In this document: in pieces, positions 51,599 to 60,389 of the stretch
Numbering within the stretch: the stretch's first letter is position 1
How the letters are laid out: each line of letters opens with the position of its first letter
NCBI GenBank assembly: GCA_015059845.1
Contig: SUZR01000001.1
Coordinates: forward strand, 186,001-250,000
DNA from: Rikenellaceae bacterium
GTDB taxonomy: Bacteria > Bacteroidota > Bacteroidia > Bacteroidales > Rikenellaceae
DNA length: 64,000 nt
Reading direction: 5' to 3'
Notes under the pieces: model-generated
What the model saw: only the letters and a program-made list of their open reading frames with translations
What the model was told of the DNA's origin: nothing
Databases searched by the model: none
Position numbers and translations under genes: made by a program

Positions 51599-52912
51599 CT
51601 ACCATCTGCGGCGGCGTTGGCGGCGTTTTTTCATCTTGCGGATGATGCCCACAACGAGCAGGAAACCGATGGCGATAAGAATCACAACCACCATCCAGTT
51701 ATTCAGATTATCGCCCTTCACCCTCGACCACATCTCAAGCAAAGCTGCCGTACGAGGACCACTATCGTGCATCATAGTACAGCGGTCGATAACACTTTTA
51801 TCAGGGTACAACACAGGGTTAATAACCACATCGCTACCCTCCTCACCAAAGAAGTAGCTCAAGTCGAGCGACTCCTCAAAACCAGCCTCCGCGGCCGATT
51901 CCGACATATACTCCATAACGTCGGGCGTGCCGATAACACTCACATAACCAATCTCATCCATATTGCGGATGGCATTCTCGGGCTTGCACATAAAGTTAAT
52001 GAAGTAGGATGCCGCCTTGGTGTTCTTGGCGTACTTGGGTATCACCCAGCCGTCAAACCACACGATACTACCCTCCTCGGGCACAACGTAATCCAGCTCC
52101 ACATCCACAGCCGCAGCCTCCTCAATGGCCCACACTGCATCGCCGCTCCACGAGAGATTCAGCCACGCCTTCTCCTTGGTCATAATCTCCTTGCCGAAGT
52201 CGGCCTCCCAGCCTGCAACGTAGGGCTTCGCCCTCTTCAGCAGAGCCTCCACAACGGCGATAGACTCATCCGAAGAGTCGTGCATCAACTCATCCAACGT
52301 AACCTCGCCACTCTTCACGCGCTCCTGATTGGCATAGATTAGCAGCGGGCTATACACATCACGGAAGGCATCCTTGATAAGGAGTTTCTTGTTGAACTTA
52401 GGATTCCACAGCGAGCTCCACGTGCTGGCCTCCTCGCGTGTAACATACTTAGGATTATAGAGAAAGCCCGTAGTACCCCACATATAACCTACAGCATAGT
52501 CGTTGGCATTCTTGCCACCGCCATCAATCTTGTCGAACACGTCGCGGATGAAGGGCGACACGTTACCCAGGTAGTTGGGCGTAGAGCCAAAATCCTTGTT
52601 TATGGGTAGCAGCAGGTCGTTCTTGAGCATACGCTCGATGATATACTCCGAGGGGCACGCCACATCGAAGTCCTCCTTACCGCGCTCAATCTTCGCCAAC
52701 ATAATCTCGTTGATGTCGAAGAGCTGATAGACAACCTCCACCTTTTCGCCGGTCTGCTCGTAGTACCACTCCTCGAACTCCGCCAGCAGCGACTCGTCGA
52801 TGTAGTCGGCCCAATTATAGACCTTCAGAATCGACTTGCGAGCATCATCGCCCGAGCAGCCGACCGAGAGCGCCATTAGAGCGGCAAACGCTATGTATAG
52901 AAATCTTTTCAT
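51599..52912 (-). CDS. potD: Spermidine/putrescine-binding lipoprotein PotD with C-terminal membrane helix
   Basis: Solute-binding component of a polyamine ABC importer. I start it at ATG 52912 (MKRFLYIAFAALMALSVGC), a clear lipoprotein signal with Cys about residue 19; the track start lies inside potC. The body matches PotD: LKVYNWADYIDESLLAEFEE, DVACPSEYIIERMLKNDLLL, YAVGYMWGTTGFLYNP and WFDGWVIPKYAKNTKAASYF. At 437 aa it is longer than E. coli PotD because it ends with a membrane helix (MVVVILIAIGFLLVVGII) and the basic tail RKMKKRRQRRRRW. Such double anchoring is unusual. Confidence 0.88.
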   Translation of the reverse strand: MKRFLYIAFAALMALSVGCSGDDARKSILKVYNWADYIDESLLAEFEEWYYEQTGEKVEVVYQLFDINEIMLAKIERGKEDFDVACPSEYIIERMLKNDLLLPINKDFGSTPNYLGNVSPFIRDVFDKIDGGGKNANDYAVGYMWGTTGFLYNPKYVTREEASTWSSLWNPKFNKKLLIKDAFRDVYSPLLIYANQERVKSGEVTLDELMHDSSDESIAVVEALLKRAKPYVAGWEADFGKEIMTKEKAWLNLSWSGDAVWAIEEAAAVDVELDYVVPEEGSIVWFDGWVIPKYAKNTKAASYFINFMCKPENAIRNMDEIGYVSVIGTPDVMEYMSESAAEAGFEESLDLSYFFGEEGSDVVINPVLYPDKSVIDRCTMMHDSGPRTAALLEMWSRVKGDNLNNWMVVVILIAIGFLLVVGIIRKMKKRRQRRRRW

Positions 52913-52913
52913 C

Positions 52914-53711
52914 TTATACCTCTTTCTTTTTATTGGCACGCTGTGAGCGCACGTTAATGACAATCAACAACACCAACACGGTCATAAAGATAATGGTCGA
53001 GAGGGGTCGCAACTCAGGCGTAAGACCACCCTTGCGGGCATCGGCGTAGATGTATGTCGAGAGGGTCTCAAGGCCTCCCGTGCCGATGGTGAAGATGGTC
53101 ACGGCAAAGTCGTCAATCGAGAGCGTGAAGGCGAGGATAAAACCCGAAATCATACCGGGCTTAATCTCTGGAATAATCACCTTACGCAGCGCCTGAAAGG
53201 GTGTAGCACCCAAGTCCAACGCCGCCTCGTAGATGTTGGGATTCATCTGCTGCAGGCGCGGCAACACGCACAGCACCACGTAGGGCGTACAGAAGGTGAC
53301 GTGTGCCAGCACGACTGTGACATATCCCTGCGTAATGCCCAAGCTGACAAACAGAAGGAACAGCGAGATACCCGTAATAATATCGGGGTTGAGCATCGGG
53401 ATGTTGTTCAACGAATTGATTACCATCTTCTTGCGGCCGTACATATTATGTATTCCTATAGCTGCCACACTACCCAGCAGAGTAGATATCGCAGCGGCCA
53501 GGATGGCAATGATAATTGTATTCTCAATAGCACTCAGCAGCGAGTGATGCACGCCGCCCGAGAAGAGCGAGGTGTAGAGCTTGGTCGAGAATCCCGTCCA
53601 GTTACCCAGCACCTTAGCCTCCGTGAAGGAGAATACGGCAATGATAAGGATGGGCGCATACAACATCGCCAGCAGGAACCACAGATAGGCTTGTGCAAAA
53701 AATCTTTTCAT
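52914..53711 (-). CDS. potC: Spermidine/putrescine ABC permease PotC
   Basis: Second permease subunit, 265 aa, about six membrane helices. The EAA loop that contacts the ATPase is visible as YEAALDLGATPFQALRKVII, followed by PEIKPGMISGFILAFTLSID, and the FTLSIDDFAVTIFTIGTGGL end is typical of PotC. It overlaps potB by one base and ends one base before the potD ATG, so the genes are translated as a chain. Confidence 0.93.
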   Translation of the reverse strand: MKRFFAQAYLWFLLAMLYAPILIIAVFSFTEAKVLGNWTGFSTKLYTSLFSGGVHHSLLSAIENTIIIAILAAAISTLLGSVAAIGIHNMYGRKKMVINSLNNIPMLNPDIITGISLFLLFVSLGITQGYVTVVLAHVTFCTPYVVLCVLPRLQQMNPNIYEAALDLGATPFQALRKVIIPEIKPGMISGFILAFTLSIDDFAVTIFTIGTGGLETLSTYIYADARKGGLTPELRPLSTIIFMTVLVLLIVINVRSQRANKKKEV

Positions 53712-54508
53712 CAGATAATTCCTCCCTCGTTTGAGGCGCGGTCCTCCTCGTCGTCGCTAAAGAGCTCGGTGGCAAAGATAATCACCAGCATAATGAGCGA
53801 CAAGGCTGCGCCATAGTTCCACATTCCGTTATTGATGTTCTCCTGGATAGTTGTACCAAAGAGTTTTATGTTGTTCATAGTCAGCAACTCGGCGATGGCG
53901 AAGGTCGAGATTGTCGGCATAAAGACCATCATCACACCACTCATCACGCCCGGCATCGACAGCGGCACCACAACCTTCTTGAATACCGTCCACGGGTTAG
54001 CACCCAAGTCCTGCGCCGCCTCGATGTAGCTGTGGTCCATCTTCTGCATCACGTTGTAGATAGGGTAAATCATAAACGGCAGGAAGTTATATACCATACC
54101 AAATATCAAAGCACCCTCGCCCAGCGGCAACCGCAGGAAGTCGAACAGCGCCACCGTAGCCAGCGTGCGCACAAGGATATTAATCCACATAGGCAGAATG
54201 AATAGTACGACCATCACCTTCGAGCGACATAACTCCGTATTACTCAGGATATAAGCCGCAGGATAACCCAGCAGGATGCAAAGCACCGTAGTGACTATGG
54301 CCACGCCTATCGAATAGACAAAGGTATTAGCCGCCTCGGGGCTTGAGATAAACTTCGCAAAGTTGGCCATCGTGAAGTTACCCTCCGCATCCTGAAAGGC
54401 ATACAGGAAGATAAGCACCAATGGCAGCACCACGAATATTATGAGGAATATCAGGTAAGGGATACTCCAGTTACTTCGCTTCATAAAGAGCTTCGACAAC
54501 CACTTCAT
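53711..54508 (-). CDS. potB: Spermidine/putrescine ABC permease PotB
   Basis: First permease subunit, 265 aa from ATG 54508 (MKWLSKLFMKRSNWSIPYLI); the longer track start uses a GTG. Six or so membrane helices are visible. The EAA motif is present as YIEAAQDLGANPWTVFKKVV with PLSMPGVMSGVMMVFMPTIS. It lies between potA (21-base gap) and potC (one-base overlap). Confidence 0.93.
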   Translation of the reverse strand: MKWLSKLFMKRSNWSIPYLIFLIIFVVLPLVLIFLYAFQDAEGNFTMANFAKFISSPEAANTFVYSIGVAIVTTVLCILLGYPAAYILSNTELCRSKVMVVLFILPMWINILVRTLATVALFDFLRLPLGEGALIFGMVYNFLPFMIYPIYNVMQKMDHSYIEAAQDLGANPWTVFKKVVVPLSMPGVMSGVMMVFMPTISTFAIAELLTMNNIKLFGTTIQENINNGMWNYGAALSLIMLVIIFATELFSDDEEDRASNEGGII

Positions 54509-54529
54509 ATCGCACTGCACGTTAAGTTG

Positions 54530-55912
54530 TTACACACGCTTGATTCGCATATCGTCGCTCTGAATCTTCACGCCCACGATATCACGGTCGTCCCACACAT
54601 CGTGCGTATCCACGTAGATGTTCTCGCCATTCTCGGTACGTACCGTGAGGTGGTAGTGGTCGCCCTTGTAGAGGATAAAGCGCACATCGCCCACAAGCAT
54701 ACCATCCTCCTTGTTGTCCATAAGCTCGATTTTGTCGAAGTCAACCTCCACCTCGACAGCCTCGCCGCCCTCGACATCAGGCTGCTCGTTGCAGACCAGC
54801 TGCGTGCCCAGAATCTCCACGTGTGTGGCGTCTATCATCTTGCCGCTAAAGGTGTTAGTTATTCTCTCCTTATGCATTACGTGAATATCCGAAGGCTTGA
54901 CAATCAGGCTCACCTCCTGTCCCACTTCAAAGGCATTGTAGTCCTGAATCATAATCTCATAGCGGTCCGAGGTCAGCACCGTCATCTCGTAGTGCACACC
55001 CTTGAAGATGCACGACTGCACCACGCCGTCAAACATACCCGAGCCGCACTTGGCCATAATATATACATCCTCGGGGCGGATAACAACATCGACGGGTACA
55101 TTCTCGCCAAAGCCCGTATCCACGCACTCGAAGTCGCGACCCATAAAGCGCACCAGACGGTCCTGCACCATCACACCATTGAGGATATTACTCTCGCCGA
55201 TAAAATCCGCAACGAATGAGTTCGCAGGCTCATTATATATATTGGTAGGAGTGCCAATCTGCTGCACGCGACCCTCGCTCATAACAACGATTGTGTCGCT
55301 GAGCGTGAGGGCCTCCTCCTGGTCGTGCGTGACATATACGAAGGTGATACCCAGAGTCTTATGCATATCCTTAAGCTCCATCTGCATATCCTTGCGCATC
55401 TTCAAATCCAATGCCGCCAAAGGCTCATCCAGAAGCAACACCTGCGGGCGGTTGATAATAGCACGTGCAATGGCTACACGCTGCTGCTGGCCTCCCGAGA
55501 GTGAGTTCACATCGCGCCACTCGTAGTCGGTCATACCAACCATCTTCAGCGCCTTGGTCACACGCGCCTCAATCTCATCCTCCTTCACCTTCTTGAGTTT
55601 CAGGCCAAAGGCGATATTGTCATATACGTTCAGGTGGGGAAACAAAGCATATCGCTGGAATACGGTATTCACAGGGCGCTCGTGGGGAGGCACCTGCGTA
55701 ATATCCTCACCACCAATCTTTATCTCGCCCTCATCGGCCGTGCCGAAGCCCGCCAATATGCGCAACAATGTAGTCTTACCACAACCCGAAGGACCCAGAA
55801 TCGTAACAAACTCGCCCTTCTTCACAAACAAACTAACATCATCCAATACCTGCTTATCGCCAAAGCTCTTTGAAATATGGCTTAACTCGATGATGAAATT
55901 TGAATCTTTCAT
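54530..55912 (-). CDS. potA: Spermidine/putrescine ABC ATPase PotA
   Basis: Energises polyamine import. The 460-aa protein has Walker [19 protein letters not shown]-loop [20 protein letters not shown], signature [14 protein letters not shown], Walker [13 protein letters not shown] and H-loop [15 protein letters not shown], followed by a TOBE-type regulatory region. The C-terminal part is about 80 residues longer than E. coli PotA and seems to hold an extra beta-rich OB/TOBE copy. It follows the porin gene by 40 bases. Confidence 0.93.
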   Translation of the reverse strand: MKDSNFIIELSHISKSFGDKQVLDDVSLFVKKGEFVTILGPSGCGKTTLLRILAGFGTADEGEIKIGGEDITQVPPHERPVNTVFQRYALFPHLNVYDNIAFGLKLKKVKEDEIEARVTKALKMVGMTDYEWRDVNSLSGGQQQRVAIARAIINRPQVLLLDEPLAALDLKMRKDMQMELKDMHKTLGITFVYVTHDQEEALTLSDTIVVMSEGRVQQIGTPTNIYNEPANSFVADFIGESNILNGVMVQDRLVRFMGRDFECVDTGFGENVPVDVVIRPEDVYIMAKCGSGMFDGVVQSCIFKGVHYEMTVLTSDRYEIMIQDYNAFEVGQEVSLIVKPSDIHVMHKERITNTFSGKMIDATHVEILGTQLVCNEQPDVEGGEAVEVEVDFDKIELMDNKEDGMLVGDVRFILYKGDHYHLTVRTENGENIYVDTHDVWDDRDIVGVKIQSDDMRIKRV

Positions 55913-55952
55913 TTCTTAATCTAAATAAATTGGATTAAATACAACTTGTTAA

Positions 55953-57098
55953 CTATTTCGCCTTTCGGGCTATATGCTTCACCGCTCCCACGACATCGAA
56001 CTTCCACGTAAGGCCTACGTTAAATATGTGACGCTTAGTGTAATTATTTGATGCCCACGCAGCGTGAAGGCGTATGTCTTTATTCTCTTTCAGGGGGAAA
56101 TACTCCAAGCCTACGCCGTAGTATATATACTCCTTATCGCCCGTCAGGTAGGCGGGCATAACGTATGTATTCTCCTCATTTGCAGCCACCTTGTCCTCCA
56201 CCGAGAGATACTCGCCCAGGATGTCATACTCCAAGTCATCAGCCTGATTCTCCACGCCAAAGCGGCCAAACAGACGCAGCGACTCGCCAAAGTTATATGC
56301 AGGCTGAAGCGTTAAGGTATAATCCTTGCCTATGCTGTCGCTCCACTTCGCCGCGCGAACGATGTAGTCGAACATAAACTCGAAATTGCCAAAATAGAAC
56401 ATATTACCCAATGCCAGCATCTTAACGAACTTACCCGGCTCGTACTCCATCATATTGAGCGACCAGATAGACTCATAATGCTCCCACATACCGTACCAAG
56501 CTAAGCTGTACGCGTAGAGATTATCCTCCTTCGGGGCGAAAGCAAAGGGAGAGTTTACCACCTGCAAGGCGAGCGATGTGGTCTGGGCGTTATTGGTCCA
56601 CATAGCCGATGCGCCCCACAGCCAGCAGTTAATGTTATAGTTGAACATAGAGCCCATTTCATAGTAGCAATCAAGCTCATAGGCGTCGTACTCGAAGCTA
56701 CCTACGGCCAGCGCATCCTTACCCGCCGTGAAGGAAAAATTACCCACGTCGTAGCTCAGCGTAAGCCAATTTGTAGCGTCAAAGACAGAGGAATCCTCGC
56801 CAATAGAGGCTGATAATTTATGATTGAGGCTATAAGAGAAGTGCTTGCCAATTTTACCGTCAATATTCAGAATCAAACCATCACCGCCGAAACCGCCGGT
56901 CTTGCCGGAGGATTGATGCTCATAACCGAAACGCGCATCAAGCGTTATTACGGGAGTATAATCCTCATCGTTTTCAACAGTTACATCCTCCCCGGATGAA
57001 GACCCCGACAGCGTCGCACTACTATTCACTTCCTGCGCCCAGACTGTGGAGCCGGCCATAATAAATATGGTCCCCAAAAAGGTTAAGAGTCTCTTCAT
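55953..57098 (-). CDS. Outer membrane porin-like beta-barrel (381 aa)
   Basis: Signal peptide MKRLLTFLGTIFIMAGSTVWAQ is followed by an acidic, Ser-rich spacer (SSGEDVTVENDEDYTP) and about 14-16 amphipathic strands: ITLDARFGYEHQSSGK, GLILNIDGKIGKHFSYSLNH, WLTLSYDVGNFSFTAGKDAL and others, ending HIFNVGLTWKFDVVGAV. The GKIGKHFSYSLNHK and GNFSFTAGKDALAVG pattern resembles phosphate-selective porin O/P-type barrels. First gene of a transcript that continues into potABCD, so it may be the outer-membrane gate for polyamines or another cation. This is inference from position. Confidence 0.75.
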   Translation of the reverse strand: MKRLLTFLGTIFIMAGSTVWAQEVNSSATLSGSSSGEDVTVENDEDYTPVITLDARFGYEHQSSGKTGGFGGDGLILNIDGKIGKHFSYSLNHKLSASIGEDSSVFDATNWLTLSYDVGNFSFTAGKDALAVGSFEYDAYELDCYYEMGSMFNYNINCWLWGASAMWTNNAQTTSLALQVVNSPFAFAPKEDNLYAYSLAWYGMWEHYESIWSLNMMEYEPGKFVKMLALGNMFYFGNFEFMFDYIVRAAKWSDSIGKDYTLTLQPAYNFGESLRLFGRFGVENQADDLEYDILGEYLSVEDKVAANEENTYVMPAYLTGDKEYIYYGVGLEYFPLKENKDIRLHAAWASNNYTKRHIFNVGLTWKFDVVGAVKHIARKAK

Positions 57099-57170
57099 TA
57101 AGCAGTAAAAAAGTTTAATTACATAAGAGTATAATTTAATATTGCACTTTAACTTGCGTTTTTAGTAAAA

Positions 57171-57221
57171 AGATTTGCGGCTACAAGGCTCGCTTAATCA
57201 CGAACTTACAACCGCAAATCT
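57171..57221 (-). promoter_or_regulatory. Structured 5' leader hairpin of the porin-pot operon
   Basis: As minus-strand RNA, AGATTTGCGGTTGTAAG pairs over 17 bases with CTTGTAGCCGCAAATCT, including three G.U pairs; as plus-strand RNA three of these positions would be mismatches. TTTTTAC follows directly. The predicted transcript start lies at or just before the hairpin. It could protect the mRNA 5' end, act as an attenuator, or end a short RNA. Confidence 0.65.
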
Positions 57222-57226
57222 GGGGA

Positions 57227-57256
57227 CAAAAATAAAACAAAATATCGAATAAACAA
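57227..57256 (-). promoter_or_regulatory. Promoter of the porin-pot operon
   Basis: On the minus strand TTG (57256-57254), 19 bases, TATTTTTG (57234-57227). The spacing and -7 box are consensus. It is about 130 bases before the porin ATG. Confidence 0.65.
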
Positions 57257-57358
57257 CCCCTTTGGGCAACTTTTTTTACTATTTTTTCAAAATATTCAAA
57301 TACGGGTTAGTAAAAATTTAATTTTTCATTGCGCGACAAATACTTTTTGCTTTCATAC

Positions 57359-57389
57359 TTGATATAATAAAAAATATATTCTATCTTTG
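57359..57389 (+). promoter_or_regulatory. Promoter of the haem-protein operon
   Basis: TTG (57359-57361), 20 bases, TATCTTTG (57382-57389). The leader to ATG 57498 is about 100 bases and contains the small hairpin CCACA-AACAA-TGTGG (57472-57486 region) just before the gene. Confidence 0.7.
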
Positions 57390-57497
57390 CGAGAAGGTGT
57401 GTAAGGCAGGTATCGCTCCACCCCACCAACCAAACTAAACCAAATTTCCAAACATAAACACATCCGCCACAAACAATGTGGTGCTGACATAGCGATT

Positions 57498-59267
57498 ATG
57501 AAAGGATTACTCAAACTAACTCCAATTATGGCATCGGTCATCGTGCTGCTCTGTGCCACCACGCCGCGCGAGAATGTCAAGCCGATGTACACCACCGATA
57601 TCTCCATTACCACAGATGGGAAGATGGTAATCACCAACAAGGGCACAAACGACGTCATCCTGCTCTCAATGGATGGCACGCAGGAGCAGAGATGGGAATT
57701 CAGCGAGGCTCCGACAGGTGTTGCCGTATCGGGACAGATGGCCTATGTTACAAGCAGTCAGGACGAAGGATACATCTCGGGCATAAATCTCGCCGACGGA
57801 AGCATAAAGTTCAAGGCCCAAACAGCTATGGGTGCGTGTGCGCCGATTATGAGCGTGGATGGCTCGAAGGTGTATGTTTTGAATCGCTATAAGGCTACGG
57901 TGAGCGAGGTTGACGCCGCCTCAGGCGAGGTGTTGCGCGATGTGGCTGTTTTGCGTGAGCCCTGCGCCGCGACAATTACTCCCGATGGAAAATATCTCTA
58001 CGTAAATAACTTCCTGCCTGCACAGCGTTCCGATGTGGATTATGTCGCTGCGGATGTATCTATCATCGACTGTGATACATTCCAGAAAGTCAAGGATGTA
58101 AAGCTAAGTAACGGAAGTAATGCTTTAAGAGGCATAGCCTGCTCGGCAGATGGAAAATATGTCTTTGTATCGCATAACTTAGGTCGCTTCCAGGTACCTA
58201 CATCGCAGCTTCAGCAAGGATGGATGAACACCAACGCAGTCAGCGTGATAGATACCTCTACGCAGACGCTCATCGGCTCGATGTCTATCGACGAGCCCGA
58301 CCGCGGTGCTGGTGGCGTGTGGGATATCGCGTGCGACAAGGATTTTTTGGTTGTATCGCAGTCTGGAACACACGAGGTGAGCATTATCGAGTACGCCCCG
58401 ATGATTGAGAAACTGAAGGCCTACCCCGACCACTCGAAGATGGATTACGACCTCTATTTTATGCGCGGAATACGCACCCGCCTGCCAATCAATGGCAACG
58501 GCCCTCGTAATATGACGCTGAAGGATGGTAAGCTATATATCCCTGCCTATTTCTCTGACACTCTGAACATTGTAAACGTAGCCGAGCAGACTATTGACTA
58601 CATCGCATACAATCCCCACAGAGTAGAATCACCTGCCGACATTGGCGAGCGAGCCTTTAATGATGCGGCTCTCTGCTTCCAGAACTGGCAATCGTGCAAT
58701 GGCTGCCACCCCGGTGATGGCCGCACGGATGGTATGAACTGGGATTTGATGAACGACGGCATAGGCAACCCAAAGAACTGCAAGAGTATGCTCTTCAGCT
58801 TCGAGACTCCGATGTGTATGATTTCGGGTATTCGCGCCCACGCAGGCCTGGCGGTAAGAGCTGGATATAAGTTTATCCAATTCTGTGATATTCCAGAGGA
58901 TATAGCCGTTAATGTGGACGAATACATTAAGTCGTTAAAGCCCCTCAAGAGCCCCTATCTGGTAAATGGCGAACTCTCGGAGAAGGCTCTGCAAGGACGT
59001 AAGGTGTATGAGAAATATGGCTGCGCCGATTGCCACTCTGGCCCCTACTATACCGATATGAAGATGCACCGCATAGGCGAGGATGTGGAGTTTGACGAGG
59101 GATGGGATACCCCTACCCTGCGCGAGGTTTGGCGCACGGCACCCTATCTGTTTGACGGGCGTGCAGCTACAATGGAGGAGGTCTTTATGGTGCATAAGCA
59201 CGGCATTGACGGCAAGATATCACGCAAGGATGCAGAGGCATTGGCCGAGTATGTTAATTCGTTATAA
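57498..59267 (+). CDS. Beta-propeller/dihaem cytochrome c peroxidase-like (MauG-type) protein
   Basis: Exported haem protein of 589 aa. A hydrophobic N-terminus (TPIMASVIVLLCATT) serves as signal or anchor. Residues about 30-385 form YVTN-type propeller blades (VYVLNRYKATVSEVDAASGE, PDGKYLYVNNFLPAQ, KYVFVSHNLGRF). Two c-type haem sites follow, CNGCH at residues 400-404 and CADCH at 509-513, with the MauG/cytochrome-peroxidase motif TPTLREVWRTAPYLFDGRAA near the end. The propeller plus dihaem order is known for peroxidase-like proteins of unknown substrate. First gene of the operon; its stop is 5 bases before the next ATG. Redox partner and substrate unknown. Confidence 0.83.
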   Translation: MKGLLKLTPIMASVIVLLCATTPRENVKPMYTTDISITTDGKMVITNKGTNDVILLSMDGTQEQRWEFSEAPTGVAVSGQMAYVTSSQDEGYISGINLADGSIKFKAQTAMGACAPIMSVDGSKVYVLNRYKATVSEVDAASGEVLRDVAVLREPCAATITPDGKYLYVNNFLPAQRSDVDYVAADVSIIDCDTFQKVKDVKLSNGSNALRGIACSADGKYVFVSHNLGRFQVPTSQLQQGWMNTNAVSVIDTSTQTLIGSMSIDEPDRGAGGVWDIACDKDFLVVSQSGTHEVSIIEYAPMIEKLKAYPDHSKMDYDLYFMRGIRTRLPINGNGPRNMTLKDGKLYIPAYFSDTLNIVNVAEQTIDYIAYNPHRVESPADIGERAFNDAALCFQNWQSCNGCHPGDGRTDGMNWDLMNDGIGNPKNCKSMLFSFETPMCMISGIRAHAGLAVRAGYKFIQFCDIPEDIAVNVDEYIKSLKPLKSPYLVNGELSEKALQGRKVYEKYGCADCHSGPYYTDMKMHRIGEDVEFDEGWDTPTLREVWRTAPYLFDGRAATMEEVFMVHKHGIDGKISRKDAEALAEYVNSL

Positions 59268-59272
59268 GAGTA

Positions 59273-60370
59273 ATGACACGAAAACATTATAATATATATC
59301 GTTCGCAGGCTGAGGGTTTCGACAAGGCTCTTGAGGAGGTGCTGTCGGCAATTATTGCCAATACCGCAGAACCAACACGTATAACACTCTTCGCATCACC
59401 CGCTGACAACACACAATTCTCCGAGCAGAGAAAGCAGATGGAGGAGGCTGTATCGGCGAGATTTGCCCACAAGCCAATGACGGCATATATAGCCCAAGCA
59501 CCCCTTTGCAGCAAGCTGGCCGCCGAGGTGATGACCATCGCAGGTGAGGAGGTAGAAAGCATTGAGTATCACGATGATTACATTGTTGTAAATGGCAACG
59601 AACTTATCTCTGGAGGCATATACGCTGACCAAAGGTTAGGCATTGACCAGCAGTCGGAGATAATCTTTGCACGCATAAAGGAGATACTTAAAGCGGCGAA
59701 TATTGCCACAAACGACATTGTGCGCCAGTGGAATTACATAGAGCAAATTACTCACATTGGAGAGCGAGGACAGCACTATCAGCTCTTCAACGATGCTCGC
59801 AGTGCGTTTTACAACACAACCCAGTGGAGCAACGGCTACCCCGCCGCTACGGGCATCGGTGCGCAGGCAGGAGGTGTGACCGTTGTGTTTGACGCCATCA
59901 GGGACAGTGCAGAGCGTAGCACGCCTATCGACAACCCGTTGCAGATTTCTGCCCACGCATATTCGCAGCAGGTGCTGATAAACAATACTGACGCCCATAA
60001 AACGACGCCAAAGTTTGAGCGCGCGCGCCATATTAGTGGGCACGAGCAGATGATACATATATCAGGCACGGCAGCCATTCGCGGAGAGGAGAGTTGTCAA
60101 GAGGATATCACGGGCCAGACGGCTTTGACGATGGAGAATATTGACTATCTGACAGGCGTAGATAACCAGCGTGCAAATGGCGTTGAGAGTCCCGAGAAGA
60201 TGGAGTATGCCACGATGCGTGCATACCTAAAGTATTGCGAGAACTTGGATGATGTAACCGCTTGGATGAATGACCACTACCCCTCAATGCAGGTGCTGTA
60301 TCTCTGGGCAGATATCTGCCGAGAGGAGCTGCTTATTGAGATAGAAGGTGTTGCAAAGCAAACAAATTAA
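59273..60370 (+). CDS. Chorismatase/RidA-like enzyme
   Basis: The 365-aa product has no signal peptide and should be cytosolic. Its C-terminal half matches the FkbO/Hyg5/XanB2 chorismatase branch of the YjgF/RidA fold: IVRQWNYIEQITHIGERGQH, FNDARSAFY, YPAATGIGAQAGGVTVVFDA, and TPKFERARHISGHEQMIHIS followed by GTAAIRGEESCQEDITGQT. Known members hydrolyse chorismate to hydroxybenzoates or a dihydroxy acid. The motif match is mine by eye and the catalytic residues are not proven. It lies 5 bases after the dihaem gene and 19 bases before the large haem/SUMF1 gene, clearly co-transcribed. A link between a chorismate-derived aromatic and the envelope haem proteins is inference. Confidence 0.7.
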   Translation: MTRKHYNIYRSQAEGFDKALEEVLSAIIANTAEPTRITLFASPADNTQFSEQRKQMEEAVSARFAHKPMTAYIAQAPLCSKLAAEVMTIAGEEVESIEYHDDYIVVNGNELISGGIYADQRLGIDQQSEIIFARIKEILKAANIATNDIVRQWNYIEQITHIGERGQHYQLFNDARSAFYNTTQWSNGYPAATGIGAQAGGVTVVFDAIRDSAERSTPIDNPLQISAHAYSQQVLINNTDAHKTTPKFERARHISGHEQMIHISGTAAIRGEESCQEDITGQTALTMENIDYLTGVDNQRANGVESPEKMEYATMRAYLKYCENLDDVTAWMNDHYPSMQVLYLWADICREELLIEIEGVAKQTN

Positions 60371-60389
60371 CAACATAAAAACTACCGCT

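Noticed and set aside
51617-52342. 241-codon plus-strand ORF opposite potD
   Set aside because: Antisense to the well-supported potD frame; His/Arg-rich composition typical of shadow frames.
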